A stretch of 64,000 nt of DNA from CAWAHD01 sp963781785 (GCA_963781785.1 CAWAHD010000002.1:3224001-3288000); one strand, 5' to 3'; positions 43,246 to 53,636 are shown, numbered from the stretch's first letter. Program-made: numbers and translations. The notes: a model not told the origin generated them from the letters alone.

Positions 43246-45780
43246 TCATTGAAATGCTCCGGCTCCGATCACCTCGCCCCCATTGCGGGTGATCAGATGT
43301 CGGAACACGATTCTGTCGATCGTGTTCTTGATAAATCGCACGGCGCCGTCGGCGGTGGCGGCGTTGAAGCCGCCCGGGTGGGGCGAGCCGGCCCCGTAGA
43401 GCGAAGGTGCCGCGGCCGGGTCAAACTTCAAGTCATCGGGCTTGGTCCAGGGGACGGCCTCCTTGGCTTCGAGGACCAGGACGGTATTGGACGTGCCGTC
43501 GGTGAAGTCGACGACGCCCGTGTCGCGGTTTTTCTCGAACGCCGCGCCTGGCCCCACAAGCACGCGATAGTTCGTCGTGAATGGCTCGGGCTTGACGCGG
43601 TCCACGCACAGGAAGACCGACGGCATCTCTTTCAAGAGCCCCTTGTTGTGCGGGCTGTCCCACGGTTCGTCCAGCTTGAATTTGTTGTACAGCTCGTTCT
43701 GTTGAAGATAGGGCAGGATCGCCACCCGCCAGCTCAGGAGCGGTTTCCCGTCCGCATCGGCGCAGATCGCCCGTGGGAAGACATTGTTCGCGGAATGGTA
43801 ATTGTGCATCGCCAGAACGATCTGTCTGAGATTGTTCACGCACCGGGCGCGGCGAGCCGCGTCGCGGGCCGCTTGAATCGACGGGATCAAACTGGCGATC
43901 GCGGCAGCCCCCACGGCGGGCGAGCTGAGGGTGGGAATGGCCTCGCGATGGGTCAGGGTGGCCCCGCCGGGGTCGACGGTGAGCGTGGTCACGGATGGGA
44001 AGAGCAGGCTGTTGAGATCCTCGACCGCAGGAACGAGGTCGGGATCAAGCCGCAGGTAAACGTCCCTGGGAGACTTGCCCAGCCGGCGCTCGCCCAGAGC
44101 GATTTCGGCATTGATCTGGCGAACCAGGACCGGCAGGGTCATGAGCAGAACCGGCGTGCCGACGCCAGGGTCGTTGACGCTCACATAGACCAGATCGGCG
44201 GGTAACTGGCCGATGATCGGGATCATTGGCCCGGCGGGCTTCCAGCGCGGGCCGGCAGCCACGGCACGTTCGGCCGCCTCGGTCGAAGCACCCACCACAA
44301 ATTGTCCGCCATGAAGCAGGATCGTCGGACGCAATACCGTCGAGAACGGCTGTGGCAGCATGTTCTGAGGCCAGCTCACGACATAGTGCGGCATCGAACC
44401 ATCGACTTTACTGATATTCAGAGTCACCAGAATCTGGAGCAGCCGGTCGACCCGAGCAAGCTGACGCTGCTGCCGGACGCCTCGCTGGATCACCTGAACA
44501 AGCGGGTCGATCGCCCTGGCCACGGCAGCCTGATCACGAAGCTGAACCGAAACTGCGGAGCTGGCGGCGCGCGACGCGAGCAGGTCGGCCGCGGTTCGTG
44601 ACTCCTCTCGGATCGGAGCCTGCGTATAGAGCGCGATCATCGGCCCGACGTGAGCGAGGAAGTCACGGCGCAGGTCCAGACCTTGCTGAGCGAGCAACGC
44701 GGGGTTAGTCAGACCGGCCGTCGCGTCCGGGTCTGCCTGTTTCATCAAGGTGTCGACCTGGTCGTAAGCCTTGGCCAGATCGACCGACATCACGGTAAAG
44801 CCGGTCACGTTGGCGGGGAGGCGATCCAGCGCGGTTTTGCCGAAGGTTGGCTGGTCGAGCAAGGCCAGCACACCGCGCCGAGGTGCCGGCGCCACCAGGC
44901 GGAGCACGCTCAGGAGCGCGTCGCCCTGGAAACCCCACCGCAACTCGATCCGCTTGAGGCCGTCCAGTCCGAGAGTGGCCAGGCCGGCAGGTAGAGGCTC
45001 GAGCGCCGCCATGTCGAGGAAGCCCACCGCGGCGGGCCTGAACCCGTTTTCGGCCTTGCCTAGCTCGGCGCGAAGAGGATGGTCCAGGGCGCTCGGCTTC
45101 CGGCGGTCGAGCACCGCAAGGATCTCGTCGGCTCGACTCTGATCGGTCAAGATCAGGTCCCCGTTCTCGATCCACCAGACACCTTCGGTGCCGATCCGGT
45201 TCAGCGTGCGACCGGCTTTCTGGATCGGCCCGCGATCAGGGTCGAGATCGGTTCGAGCCTGCCGCCTGGCTGCGACGATTTCGAGCAATTGCTTGAGCTC
45301 CGGCCTGTCGCCGCGACGGAGCACCAAGACGACCCGCGAGTCGTTCGGTGGCTTGCCCGATGCCGCCACGACGAATCCATCCCGGGCGATCTGCTTGACA
45401 AGATCGACGGTGTCGACCCCGTTGATCTTTCTTTCGGCGGGAACCGACTCCTGAGTGATCTCGATCGCCTGCAGGCTCAGTTCTTCGAGAAGCGCGCCCA
45501 GCTTGGTTTCATTGAGCAACTTGTAAGCGGCGGATTTTCGCCAGGAATCCGCATGGGCATCCAGCCCGTCAAATTCCAGGTAGAGCCATAAACCCTGGCG
45601 CGGCACACACCTCGCCAGGGGAGCGGCCGCGGCGGGCTTGCCGGCGGCGGGACCACGCTCGGCCTGGCCGAGCGACCGTTCCGGCAAGGTCGTCGAGACC
45701 AGAATCGAGCCGATGACCAGGCTCCAGAGCCGGCTCGGATTCTGGGGACCTGCCGGAGTCCACGTTGTCGCATGATTCAT
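43246..45780 (-). CDS. DUF1559-domain protein with large N-terminal extension
   Basis: 844 residues from ATG 45780. A signal-like start (LWSLVIGSILVSTTLPERSL) precedes ~560 residues of alpha/beta sequence without a known family. The C-terminal ~270 residues are DUF1559: ARRARCVNNLRQIVLAMHNY HSANNVFPRA, the DGTSNTVLVLEA strand and the H-PGGFNAATA-DG (H-X9-DG) motif with VRFI. The usual N-terminal prepilin methylation motif of DUF1559 proteins is absent, so the domain is used here in another context. Planctomycete-specific; function unknown. Confidence 0.85.
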   Translation of the reverse strand: MNHATTWTPAGPQNPSRLWSLVIGSILVSTTLPERSLGQAERGPAAGKPAAAAPLARCVPRQGLWLYLEFDGLDAHADSWRKSAAYKLLNETKLGALLEELSLQAIEITQESVPAERKINGVDTVDLVKQIARDGFVVAASGKPPNDSRVVLVLRRGDRPELKQLLEIVAARRQARTDLDPDRGPIQKAGRTLNRIGTEGVWWIENGDLILTDQSRADEILAVLDRRKPSALDHPLRAELGKAENGFRPAAVGFLDMAALEPLPAGLATLGLDGLKRIELRWGFQGDALLSVLRLVAPAPRRGVLALLDQPTFGKTALDRLPANVTGFTVMSVDLAKAYDQVDTLMKQADPDATAGLTNPALLAQQGLDLRRDFLAHVGPMIALYTQAPIREESRTAADLLASRAASSAVSVQLRDQAAVARAIDPLVQVIQRGVRQQRQLARVDRLLQILVTLNISKVDGSMPHYVVSWPQNMLPQPFSTVLRPTILLHGGQFVVGASTEAAERAVAAGPRWKPAGPMIPIIGQLPADLVYVSVNDPGVGTPVLLMTLPVLVRQINAEIALGERRLGKSPRDVYLRLDPDLVPAVEDLNSLLFPSVTTLTVDPGGATLTHREAIPTLSSPAVGAAAIASLIPSIQAARDAARRARCVNNLRQIVLAMHNYHSANNVFPRAICADADGKPLLSWRVAILPYLQQNELYNKFKLDEPWDSPHNKGLLKEMPSVFLCVDRVKPEPFTTNYRVLVGPGAAFEKNRDTGVVDFTDGTSNTVLVLEAKEAVPWTKPDDLKFDPAAAPSLYGAGSPHPGGFNAATADGAVRFIKNTIDRIVFRHLITRNGGEVIGAGAFQ

Positions 45781-46010
45781 CACCGCTCTCCGTCGCGCCA
45801 GAAGCCGAGTCGCTGGTCGAGTCTCGCGCAGCCGAGCCGGCGATGCCGCGTGATATCGTTCGTCTCCCTCAAGCTCGGGCGTGCCAGCGACCGACCGCCG
45901 CTTGCCAGTCGCGCGAGTGTTTTCAGGCCTCGAATCGTCCGCCAGGGATCGCTCCACCATATCTTGGGCGGTGGGCTTAATCCAAGAGAAAGCAACCGGA
46001 TTCAAATCAT

Positions 46011-49000
46011 TCAGCTCCTGGCCACAGGCAGAATGACGCGGAAACACGTTCCCTGGCCGGGAACGCTTTCGACCAGGAGACGGCCACCGTAATCCTGGAC
46101 CATGCCCTGGGTGATGGTCAGGCCCAGTCCGGTGCCATCGCCGACGCCCTTGGTCGTGAAGAAGGGCTCGAAGATCTGCGGCAAGATGTGTTCGGGTATC
46201 CCGCAGCCGTTGTCGGCGACCCCGACGACGACCTCGCTGGCGTTCACGGCCGCGGTGATCGTGATACGACCGTCGGCACGATGCGTCGACTCGATGGCCT
46301 GCATGGCGTTGACCAGCAGGTTCAAGAAGACCTGGTTGAGCTGCGCCGGCGAGCCGGCGACCGGGGGCACGTCGCCGAGGTGCTCGTCGACCGTGATCTT
46401 GCGGCGATCGAGACGGCCGCGCAGCATCTCGAGGGCCGCTCGCAGCGCCTCGTGCAGATCGGCATGTTCAACGGCGGCCCGGTCGAGGCGGGCAAAGCCG
46501 CGGAGATTCTGCACAATGTCGGCCACTCGCTTCACACCCTGCCGCGTGCTCTGGAGGATTTTCTCCATATTCGACTGCACGTACGCCAGGTCAAAACGGG
46601 CGCCGAGCTGCTCGATCTTCCGGAAAAGCTCGGGCTCAAGAACCGCCAGGCTCTCGCCGGCCTGCTCGTAAATTGCCAGCACGGCAAGGAGGAAACCAAC
46701 ATCGCGCTCGATCACGGCCAGGTTGTTCGCGACATAGGCAAGCGGGTTATTGATCTCATGGGCCACGCCGGCGGAAAGCATGCCGAGCGAGGCCAGTTTC
46801 TCGGACTGGATCACCCGGGTGCGCATCCGATGCCGTTCGATGAACTGACCGATCTGGGTGCCGACGCTGTTCATCATCTCGAGAAGCGCGATGTCCATGG
46901 GCCGGGCGTCGCGGCTGAAGAATTCGAGCACTCCCAGCGTGTCGCCTCTGAGCAGGATGGGGACGGCAAAGGCGGTACGCAGGCCGTCTTCCAGGGCGGC
47001 ATCTCGGCGGGGGAAATCCGTCTCGCTGGCGAGGTCTGCGATCCAGACGGCTGCGGCGTTTTGCCAGACGCCGCCCGGAAGCCCGGCCCCTCGACTGAGC
47101 GCGAGATCCCGCGTCTGAGATTCGAATGCAGAGGCCGGAACCGACGGTCCATGCCAGATTGCCGCGCATCGCAGTTGTTCCGTGTGGAAGTCGACTCTCC
47201 AGAGCGCGCCCAAGTCCCACTCGAGGCTCTCGCAGATCGTCTCGAGGATCCTCTGGCCGGATTGGCCGGGCGAGTCAGCCTCGGCCAGGACGCGGGTCGT
47301 CTCGTATTGCGCAGCCAGCCTGCGATCGGCCTTCTTGCGGAGGGTGATGTCATGAAAGACAACGACTCCGCCCTCAAGCGCGCCGTGCTCGTCCCGCAGC
47401 GGACGACCGGTCACGAGGATCCACGTTCCATCATCGCGGCTGGGATAGGCGATATAGAGCTCCACCTCGTCGGTTGCCTCGCCGTGGATCGCCCGCATGA
47501 GCGGAAGTTCCTCGACGGGGTAGGGGGTCTGCCGGTCTGGCAGCAAGATCTCGAAATGGCGAGACCACTCCTGGGCGGGCATCTCGGCCCGGCCGTGGCC
47601 CATGATCCGCTGAGCGGCCGGGTTGAACACAAGAAATTGCTCATTCGAGTCGGCGACGACAACTCCGTCTCCGATGCAATCGAGAATCGACTGGAGGATC
47701 CGGGTTTGTTCCCGCAGAGCCGCCTCGGACCGGGCCAGCTCCTCGGCATGCAGCTCCTGGGTCTGCTGGAGGCGGCGAATCTCCTCGATCTGCCGCAGAC
47801 CCGTCAACGCGCGCGCGGTGTGGCTGGCCAGGGTCTCCAGCGGCCGGAGATCGACGCGGCCGGGATCGAGGGGCTGGTGCGAGGCCACCTGCAAGGTCCC
47901 CAGCAGTTGATCGCTGACGAGCGGCACGACGATCTGGCCCCGAATGCCCGACACGGCCACCGCAGCCGGATCACACCGCGGATCGAGTGTGGAATCCGCC
48001 ACGACGATCGGGTGACCTTCACGCACGACGATCGCGAGAATGTCGTCGCCACCCAGGGGCCTTACCGTCAGCTCGACGACCTGAGCCATGGTACCGAGAG
48101 CTCGCTCTGCCCGGATCACACCGGCCGCGCGGTCGACGAGCGAGATCATCGCCAGGTCGTAGCCCAGCCGGGAGCAGAATTCCAGCACCGAATCGAGCGT
48201 CTTGTCGATGTTATGCGGGTCGACGCGCGAGGTTGAGATCTGGAAGAACGAGTCGAGCTCGTCGCGGGCGGTTTCGAGGTCCTTGGTCCGTTCCGAGATC
48301 CGGCGCTCGAACGTCGCATACGAGCGGGCAAGCTCCTCCGTCATCCGGTTGAACGCCGTGCTCAGGGCGCCGATCTCGTCCGACGAGGTCGGATCGCTGC
48401 GCACCGAGAGATTGCCGGCAGCGACGGCCGCAGAGGTTCGGGCCAGTTTACGAATCGGCGCCGCGAACCGCCGGGCGATGGCATTGGCGGCTACCAGCCC
48501 CAAGAGGAGCGCGACTCCCCCGAGGGCCAGCAGCCAACCGCGCAGTCGCGTGACCGGGCCGTATGCCTCGGCGGTGTCCATCTTGGCGATCAAACCCCAG
48601 CCGGGATACGCCTCGCCCACCGGGCGGTACGACACCAGGACGTTCTCGCCTCGATAGTCAGTCATCCGCGCGAAGCCGGTCTTTCCCTCACTTGCCGCAC
48701 TCAGGGCCGGCAGCTCGCTCGAGGTCAGCTCGGCCACGGGCGACTTGAGCCGCGGAGGGAACAGCAGACGGAACACCTCGCCGGTTTTCACGCCCACCAG
48801 GACCTCGCCAGTTTCGCCGAGGCCGCGCGGTGCGTTCAGCAGTGAGGCAGTCGGCCCGAAGTCGGCAAGCTGCTTGATCGTCCCGAGCGCCTGACCATCG
48901 GCCCCGCGGACCGTTGCCGACGACAACAAGCGCACCGGCCCGCCGGTGCGCCTCGGCGGCACGATCAGCCCGCCGGCAGAGTTCTCGCCGGCCTGTCTCA

Positions 49001-49424
49001 GTGCGCGGTGCTCCGCGACCAGACTCGGTGGGCCGCTCGAGGCGATCAAGTCGCCCGCCTCGTCCTCGATCCAGACAGCTCGCACCCCGGTCGAGCTCGC
49101 CTGAGCGTGAAACAGGATCGTGGCGACCTCCGGGCGGGTTGTCTCGGGAGCCGTCGCCCCACCCGCTCGCTGGGTGAGCAGCGTCTGAATCGCAGGCACG
49201 CCGGCGAGCTGCGCTGTTTGGTCCATTTGCTGGCGCAAGGCAAGGACCAGGATCTCCTGGCGCCCGGCAGCAACCGTCGACAGGCGCTCGTGAATCTGAT
49301 CGCTCAGAATCGAGCTGGTCGTCACATAGGCGACGCCGATCAACAAGGCGCAGCTCAAAGCGACGAGAACCCCGACAAGTAAGGTCAGCTTCCAGACAAT
49401 CGACGACCGGACGAACAAGCGCAT
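46011..49424 (-). CDS. Multi-sensor histidine kinase (Cache-HAMP-GAF-PAS-GAF-HisKA-HATPase)
   Basis: 1137 residues. A first membrane helix (LTLLVGVLVALSCALLIGVA), a ~260-residue extracytoplasmic Cache-like domain and a second helix near residue 300 lead to a HAMP domain. A GAF domain (about 400-560), a PAS domain (about 590-720, FNPAAQRIMGHG) and a second GAF (about 740-880) follow. The kinase core has the H box AGVAHEINNPLAYVANN, N box NQVFLNLLVNAMQAI and G boxes DNGCGIPEH and GTGLGLTITQGM. No receiver or response regulator adjoins. Its start lies 1 bp after the GH127-like stop, so the two are probably coupled. Confidence 0.92.
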   Translation of the reverse strand: MRLFVRSSIVWKLTLLVGVLVALSCALLIGVAYVTTSSILSDQIHERLSTVAAGRQEILVLALRQQMDQTAQLAGVPAIQTLLTQRAGGATAPETTRPEVATILFHAQASSTGVRAVWIEDEAGDLIASSGPPSLVAEHRALRQAGENSAGGLIVPPRRTGGPVRLLSSATVRGADGQALGTIKQLADFGPTASLLNAPRGLGETGEVLVGVKTGEVFRLLFPPRLKSPVAELTSSELPALSAASEGKTGFARMTDYRGENVLVSYRPVGEAYPGWGLIAKMDTAEAYGPVTRLRGWLLALGGVALLLGLVAANAIARRFAAPIRKLARTSAAVAAGNLSVRSDPTSSDEIGALSTAFNRMTEELARSYATFERRISERTKDLETARDELDSFFQISTSRVDPHNIDKTLDSVLEFCSRLGYDLAMISLVDRAAGVIRAERALGTMAQVVELTVRPLGGDDILAIVVREGHPIVVADSTLDPRCDPAAVAVSGIRGQIVVPLVSDQLLGTLQVASHQPLDPGRVDLRPLETLASHTARALTGLRQIEEIRRLQQTQELHAEELARSEAALREQTRILQSILDCIGDGVVVADSNEQFLVFNPAAQRIMGHGRAEMPAQEWSRHFEILLPDRQTPYPVEELPLMRAIHGEATDEVELYIAYPSRDDGTWILVTGRPLRDEHGALEGGVVVFHDITLRKKADRRLAAQYETTRVLAEADSPGQSGQRILETICESLEWDLGALWRVDFHTEQLRCAAIWHGPSVPASAFESQTRDLALSRGAGLPGGVWQNAAAVWIADLASETDFPRRDAALEDGLRTAFAVPILLRGDTLGVLEFFSRDARPMDIALLEMMNSVGTQIGQFIERHRMRTRVIQSEKLASLGMLSAGVAHEINNPLAYVANNLAVIERDVGFLLAVLAIYEQAGESLAVLEPELFRKIEQLGARFDLAYVQSNMEKILQSTRQGVKRVADIVQNLRGFARLDRAAVEHADLHEALRAALEMLRGRLDRRKITVDEHLGDVPPVAGSPAQLNQVFLNLLVNAMQAIESTHRADGRITITAAVNASEVVVGVADNGCGIPEHILPQIFEPFFTTKGVGDGTGLGLTITQGMVQDYGGRLLVESVPGQGTCFRVILPVARS

Positions 49425-49425
49425 G

Positions 49426-51441
49426 TCAGGGAGAAGCCAGGGTGGGAAACTCGGTTATTCTCAGGTCCGTGCAGCCGTAAGGGATCAAGACCAAGTCGTC
49501 AAGCGGCTCCTCGCTGAGCAAGGGACTCGCTGGTGGCGGTGCCGCTGCTCCTCGCTCCAGACCCCAGGCAGGAAGGCGCCGGCCCTTGACCTTGGCCGCC
49601 AGGGGAGCCCCTTCCGATGTGAAGAGAGGGCCAACCGCCTTGAGCGGCTCAAAAACAACCGACTGCTCCGGATGCATCCGGTCGATCTGAAGCGCGTAAT
49701 TCCACGGTGACTTCGGGTAAACCTCCCAGTCATCAAACGGCAGTCCGGGCCGGTCCTTGACCATCTTCCATTCCGGGTCGATCTTGAGCGCGTAGACGAC
49801 CGGCCCCCGCTGAATGGATACGGCCCCGTGATAACCCTCCCGCAGCCGCACGGACATCGGGACCGTCAGCGTGATCTCGATCGGCTGGCCTCCGCCCCAT
49901 TCCCGGTCGAGAGTCAAGAACTCTCCGGGCTTGAGCTCGGAAGCTCGCTCGAATGTCGTCGCATCCTCCCAGATCCCGCAAATCGTCCCGCCGCCCCAGG
50001 CCGGGATCCGCAGGTACAAACGAAAACGAACTTTCGCCGGTGAATGAACCTTGATGATGATCCGGGATGCGCTCGCGTCGCCGAACGGGTAGGTGGACTC
50101 CGGGCTGACCTCGATCCGCACCGGCTTGCTCCGAACGACTGTGTCCACCACGCAGGGTGCGTAAACGATCGCCGCCAGTCCTTCGTCGGCGGTCTTCATC
50201 CAGAGATGCGAGACAAGCTTGGGCCAACCCTGGTGCATGTTGGCCGTGCAACAGCCGAAGTTGGGCTCGAGTCCGTAGAGATTCGAGTCGGGGCCATTAC
50301 TGACGTAAATAGGCTCGCCCTCGGTCTTGCAGATCACCTGGTTACACTGCTGGTCATATTGATGGGCCGTCATGTCCTTTTTGAAAGTCGCCGGCAGGGC
50401 GTTGAACGCGAGCAGCTCGAGGCGATCTCCCAGCCGCGGGTCGCCCAGGATGGCGGCCAGGACCTCGAGCGAGTACATCGCTTCGACGACAGTGCACAGC
50501 TCGGTTCCCTGCGAAGGGTTGCGGCCGGCCAGGTGCTCGTCGCACGTGAAGATGCCAGTCGCCTGACCATGGTACTTTTCCAGGAGGTCGAGCATCGAGA
50601 ACACGGCGTCCTTGTCCTTGACGTCGCCGGTCAGCCGGTAGCGCACGCCAGCGTACTTCAGGCCCATGCCCGTGTTCACACCGTGGTTTTCCAGGCCTTT
50701 CTTCTGATCGGCCCGGGTTGTGAACGGGAAGTGCTCAAACTCGGCGCGCCAGTCGTGGCTCTGGGCAAACGCCTTCTTGGCCAGCTCCCTGAGCGAGCGC
50801 TCCCCGGTGCGCTCCTCCAGCCGGTAGAGCGGGACGACGAGATCGGCAGCTCGGACCTTGGCCCAGCTATACAAGGGCTCGCGGGTGATCACCTCGTCGA
50901 TCTTCCGGCTGCACCTCAAAAGTGCCTGATCGATTCGCGGATCTCCGGAGGCTTCCCCATACTGCACGAGGGCCTTGAACAGGGGGAACAACGGCCAGAC
51001 GTCGTACGGCTTGTGCTTGAGACTGTCGCCCACCGGCCCCAGCCAGCCGTCCTGGTGCTGGTGTTCGAGGATGAAATTGACGGCTCGAACGACCTTGTCC
51101 TTGAGGGTGGGATCGTCGAGCGTGTAGGCCAGCGGGACCATGCCGTCAAGCCAGTACGGCACGCGTTCCCAGCCCTCGGCCTGACCGCCGAACCAGGCGC
51201 TCTCCTTGATGTCCGGCCAGAACTCATCGAGATGACCGCTCAGGCCGTCGGCCTGAATCCGCAGTTGATCCCGGAGCCAGCCAGCCGGCTTGATGGTCCC
51301 CAACGGTAGTGGGGCAAACGCAGTGGCACCCAGGGGCTTAAGGGCGGCCTCGGGCTCTTGCCCGCCCCGAGCCATGACCGGGCAGAGCCCGCCCAAGAGC
51401 ACCAAGACCCGCACGATCGATCCGCGGCCAGACGATATCAT
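49426..51441 (-). CDS. GH127/DUF1680-type glycoside hydrolase, exported
   Basis: 671 residues from ATG 51441 with a signal peptide (VRVLVLLGGLCPVMARG). The alpha/alpha toroid carries WERVPYWLDGMVPLAYTLDD, then HQHQDGWLGPVG. The Cys-rich segment NFGCCTANMHQGWPKLVSHL corresponds to the zinc/cysteine active-site region of the family, followed by a beta-sandwich (YLRIPAWGGG). Known GH127 members are beta-L-arabinofuranosidases; the substrate here is not certain. It is followed at 1 bp by the sensor kinase gene. Confidence 0.85.
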   Translation of the reverse strand: MISSGRGSIVRVLVLLGGLCPVMARGGQEPEAALKPLGATAFAPLPLGTIKPAGWLRDQLRIQADGLSGHLDEFWPDIKESAWFGGQAEGWERVPYWLDGMVPLAYTLDDPTLKDKVVRAVNFILEHQHQDGWLGPVGDSLKHKPYDVWPLFPLFKALVQYGEASGDPRIDQALLRCSRKIDEVITREPLYSWAKVRAADLVVPLYRLEERTGERSLRELAKKAFAQSHDWRAEFEHFPFTTRADQKKGLENHGVNTGMGLKYAGVRYRLTGDVKDKDAVFSMLDLLEKYHGQATGIFTCDEHLAGRNPSQGTELCTVVEAMYSLEVLAAILGDPRLGDRLELLAFNALPATFKKDMTAHQYDQQCNQVICKTEGEPIYVSNGPDSNLYGLEPNFGCCTANMHQGWPKLVSHLWMKTADEGLAAIVYAPCVVDTVVRSKPVRIEVSPESTYPFGDASASRIIIKVHSPAKVRFRLYLRIPAWGGGTICGIWEDATTFERASELKPGEFLTLDREWGGGQPIEITLTVPMSVRLREGYHGAVSIQRGPVVYALKIDPEWKMVKDRPGLPFDDWEVYPKSPWNYALQIDRMHPEQSVVFEPLKAVGPLFTSEGAPLAAKVKGRRLPAWGLERGAAAPPPASPLLSEEPLDDLVLIPYGCTDLRITEFPTLASP

Positions 51442-51508
51442 CACCACCCCCAGTCCCCGATCAGGGATTCCAGCGAGAGAGCCGTTCCTACATCGGATTC
51501 TAGGTAGA

Positions 51509-52440
51509 ATGGCAGCCTTCTGTCGAGGCGAAGGGAGTGCTCCGTTGAGTGACGTTTCCCGAGGAATCCAGGCTGCGCGGGCCGGCCTGCTCGTCAATAT
51601 CGTTCTGGTCAGCATCAAGCTTGTTGCGGGGATTACCGGCCAATCCTACGCCTTGATCGCCGACGCGATCGAGTCGTTCACCGACATCTTCTCGTCCTTG
51701 ATCGTGTGGGGAGGGCTGCGGATTACGACCCGGCCGGCCGACGAAGAGTATCCGTACGGCTACGGGAAGGCCGAGGCCGTGGCGGGGGCGGTCGTCTCGC
51801 TGATGCTTCTGGGGGCAGCTCTGGGCATCGCCGTCGCCGCCGCCGGCGAGATCACGACGACGACGCGTCACATGCCGGCTCCGTTTACCCTGGCCGTGAT
51901 CGCGGCCGTGATCCCGGTGAAGGAAATCCTGTACCGGCGCGTCATTCGCGTGGCGCAGAGACGGGCAGCACGGCCTTGAAGGCCGATGCCTGGCATCATC
52001 GCAGTGATGCGATCACCTCGAGCGCAGCCCTGGTCGGCATCGGAGTCGCTCTCCTGGGCGGCCCTGGCTGGGAATCGGCCGACGCCTGGGCCGCTTTGCT
52101 CGCTGCGTGCGTCATTGCCGTCAACGGCATCTTGCTGCTTCGCCCGGCAATCGATGACCTGATGGACCGGATGCCCGTCGGGCCGATTCTGGTGCAGATC
52201 GCGGCGGTGGCGCAGGGTGTCGAGGGCGTTCGCGCCATCGAAAAACTGAGGGTCCGAAAGGTCGGGACCGAGTATTTCGTGGACCTGCACGTTCAGGCAG
52301 ACGAGACGCTGCCGCTTCAGGACGCCCACGTCCTGAGCGGCAAGGTCAAAGGGGCGATTCGCGCGGCCGTCCCCGGTGTGGCAGGAGTCTTGATCCATAT
52401 GGAGCCTTACGTGGAGAAGGCCCCATCGACCGGGGATTGA
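51509..52440 (+). CDS. Cation diffusion facilitator (CDF) metal transporter (one frameshift)
   Basis: ATG 51509 opens the frame; TTG 51545 is an alternative. The first half has RAGLLVNIVLVSIKLVAGIT and DAIESFTDIFSSLIVWGGLR with the first metal site. A one-base shift near 51965 joins STALKADAWHHRSDAITSS, which holds the second metal site (H-x3-D), and the cytoplasmic domain VGTEYFVDLHVQADETLPLQ ends at 52440. CDF proteins export Zn, Fe, Mn or similar divalent ions in exchange for protons. About 310 residues in all. Confidence 0.87.
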
Positions 52441-52447
52441 TCGCAAC

Positions 52448-53197
52448 TCAACGATAACCGCCCGAGATGTACAGCGTTTCGCCGGTGATCCACGCGGAAT
52501 CTGCCGAAGCGAGGAAGACTGCCGCCGGCGCGATGTCCTGCGGCTGTCCGATGCGGCCGAGCGGTGTCGCCGCTTCGGTGTGCTTGCGCATATCGCTGTC
52601 GAATATTCCCGCCGAGTGAACGCCTTCCGTTTCCACCATGCCGGGGTTGATGGAATTGACGCGGATCTTGCGCGGACCGAGTTCCTTGGCCAGTGACCTC
52701 GTGACGGCGTCGACGGCCGCCTTGGTGGCGCTGTAAACCGAGACATTCGCCGGCGCAAGCGTGCTGACGACCGAGCTGATATTGATGATGCTCCCTCCCT
52801 CCGGACCAAAGTGTTTGGCCGCTTCCTGCACGCTCAAGATCAGGCCGAGCACGTTGAGATCGAACAGCTTGCGGAAGTGTTCCTCCGTGATGCCTTCGAG
52901 CGGGGAGAACTCGTAAATCCCGGCGTTGTTGACCAGGATGTCCAGACGGCCGAAAGCCTTCTTCGCCTCGGCAAAAAGGCGAACGATTTCCGCTGGCTTT
53001 GCAACATTTGCCCGAACCGCAACGGCCCGGCCACCGCGCTTTTCGATCTCGGCAACCACACGGTCTGCGCCTTCCTTGCTGGAGGCGTAGTTGACGACAA
53101 CGGATGCCCCCTCGGCTGCCAGATGCTCGGCAATCGAGGCACCGATTCCCTTGGCGGCGCCGGTCACGATGGCCACCTTGTCTTTCAGCTTGCTCAT
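52448..53197 (-). CDS. Short-chain dehydrogenase/reductase (FabG-like)
   Basis: 249 residues from ATG 53197. The NAD(P) site VAIVTGAAKGIGASIAEHLA, the NNAG motif ILVNNAGIY, the catalytic Ser in INISSV and Tyr/Lys in YSATKAAVDAVTRSL are complete, with the PGMVET loop after. Classical SDR oxidoreductase; substrate unknown. The HxlR-type fragment in the opposite direction next to it suggests it was once regulated by that protein. Confidence 0.9.
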   Translation of the reverse strand: MSKLKDKVAIVTGAAKGIGASIAEHLAAEGASVVVNYASSKEGADRVVAEIEKRGGRAVAVRANVAKPAEIVRLFAEAKKAFGRLDILVNNAGIYEFSPLEGITEEHFRKLFDLNVLGLILSVQEAAKHFGPEGGSIINISSVVSTLAPANVSVYSATKAAVDAVTRSLAKELGPRKIRVNSINPGMVETEGVHSAGIFDSDMRKHTEAATPLGRIGQPQDIAPAAVFLASADSAWITGETLYISGGYR

Positions 53198-53280
53198 CAC
53201 GCTTCTCTCCCTGATGGAACCCGCTGCCCGCCCGCAATGGCCCTACGACGCAAATGTAGAGCGTTGCTTTCTTCTGGACA

Positions 53281-53469
53281 AGGACTTACCCCCAGAGTCT
53301 TCGGGAGATGGAAGGGGACGGGATCGTGGTCCGCAAGGACTTCCGGGAAGTGCCGCCCCGAGTGGAGTATTCATTGACGCGGTTTGGCGTTTCGCTCACG
53401 GAAGCCCTCAGACCGCTATGCAAGTGGGGGACACAGCATATGAAGCGGATCGCGGCGATCAAGACGCAG
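53281..53469 (+). pseudogene. HxlR-family regulator, C-terminal fragment
   Basis: The frame reads SLREMEGDGIVVRKDFREVP and PRVEYSLTRFGVSLTEAL RPLCKWG, the recognition helix end, wing and last helix of an HxlR winged helix. The N-terminal ~40 residues with the conserved Cys are missing. The frame then continues as unrelated sequence to 53769. Divergent from the SDR gene, a common HxlR arrangement. Confidence 0.6.
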
Positions 53470-53636
53470 GGCAGCGTGAGTGCCGACCGAGGGGCGACCA
53501 GAGGTAGGCTCACGGACGAGACTGTCCGCGCGGCGCGGCACGGCACTGCGCGGCTGGGGTGGACACCGTGCGTGGTGATTCCCAAGAAAGATGGAACCGG
53601 GAGCGGGAAAACGTCGGGAGTCACCCTCACCTCAAG

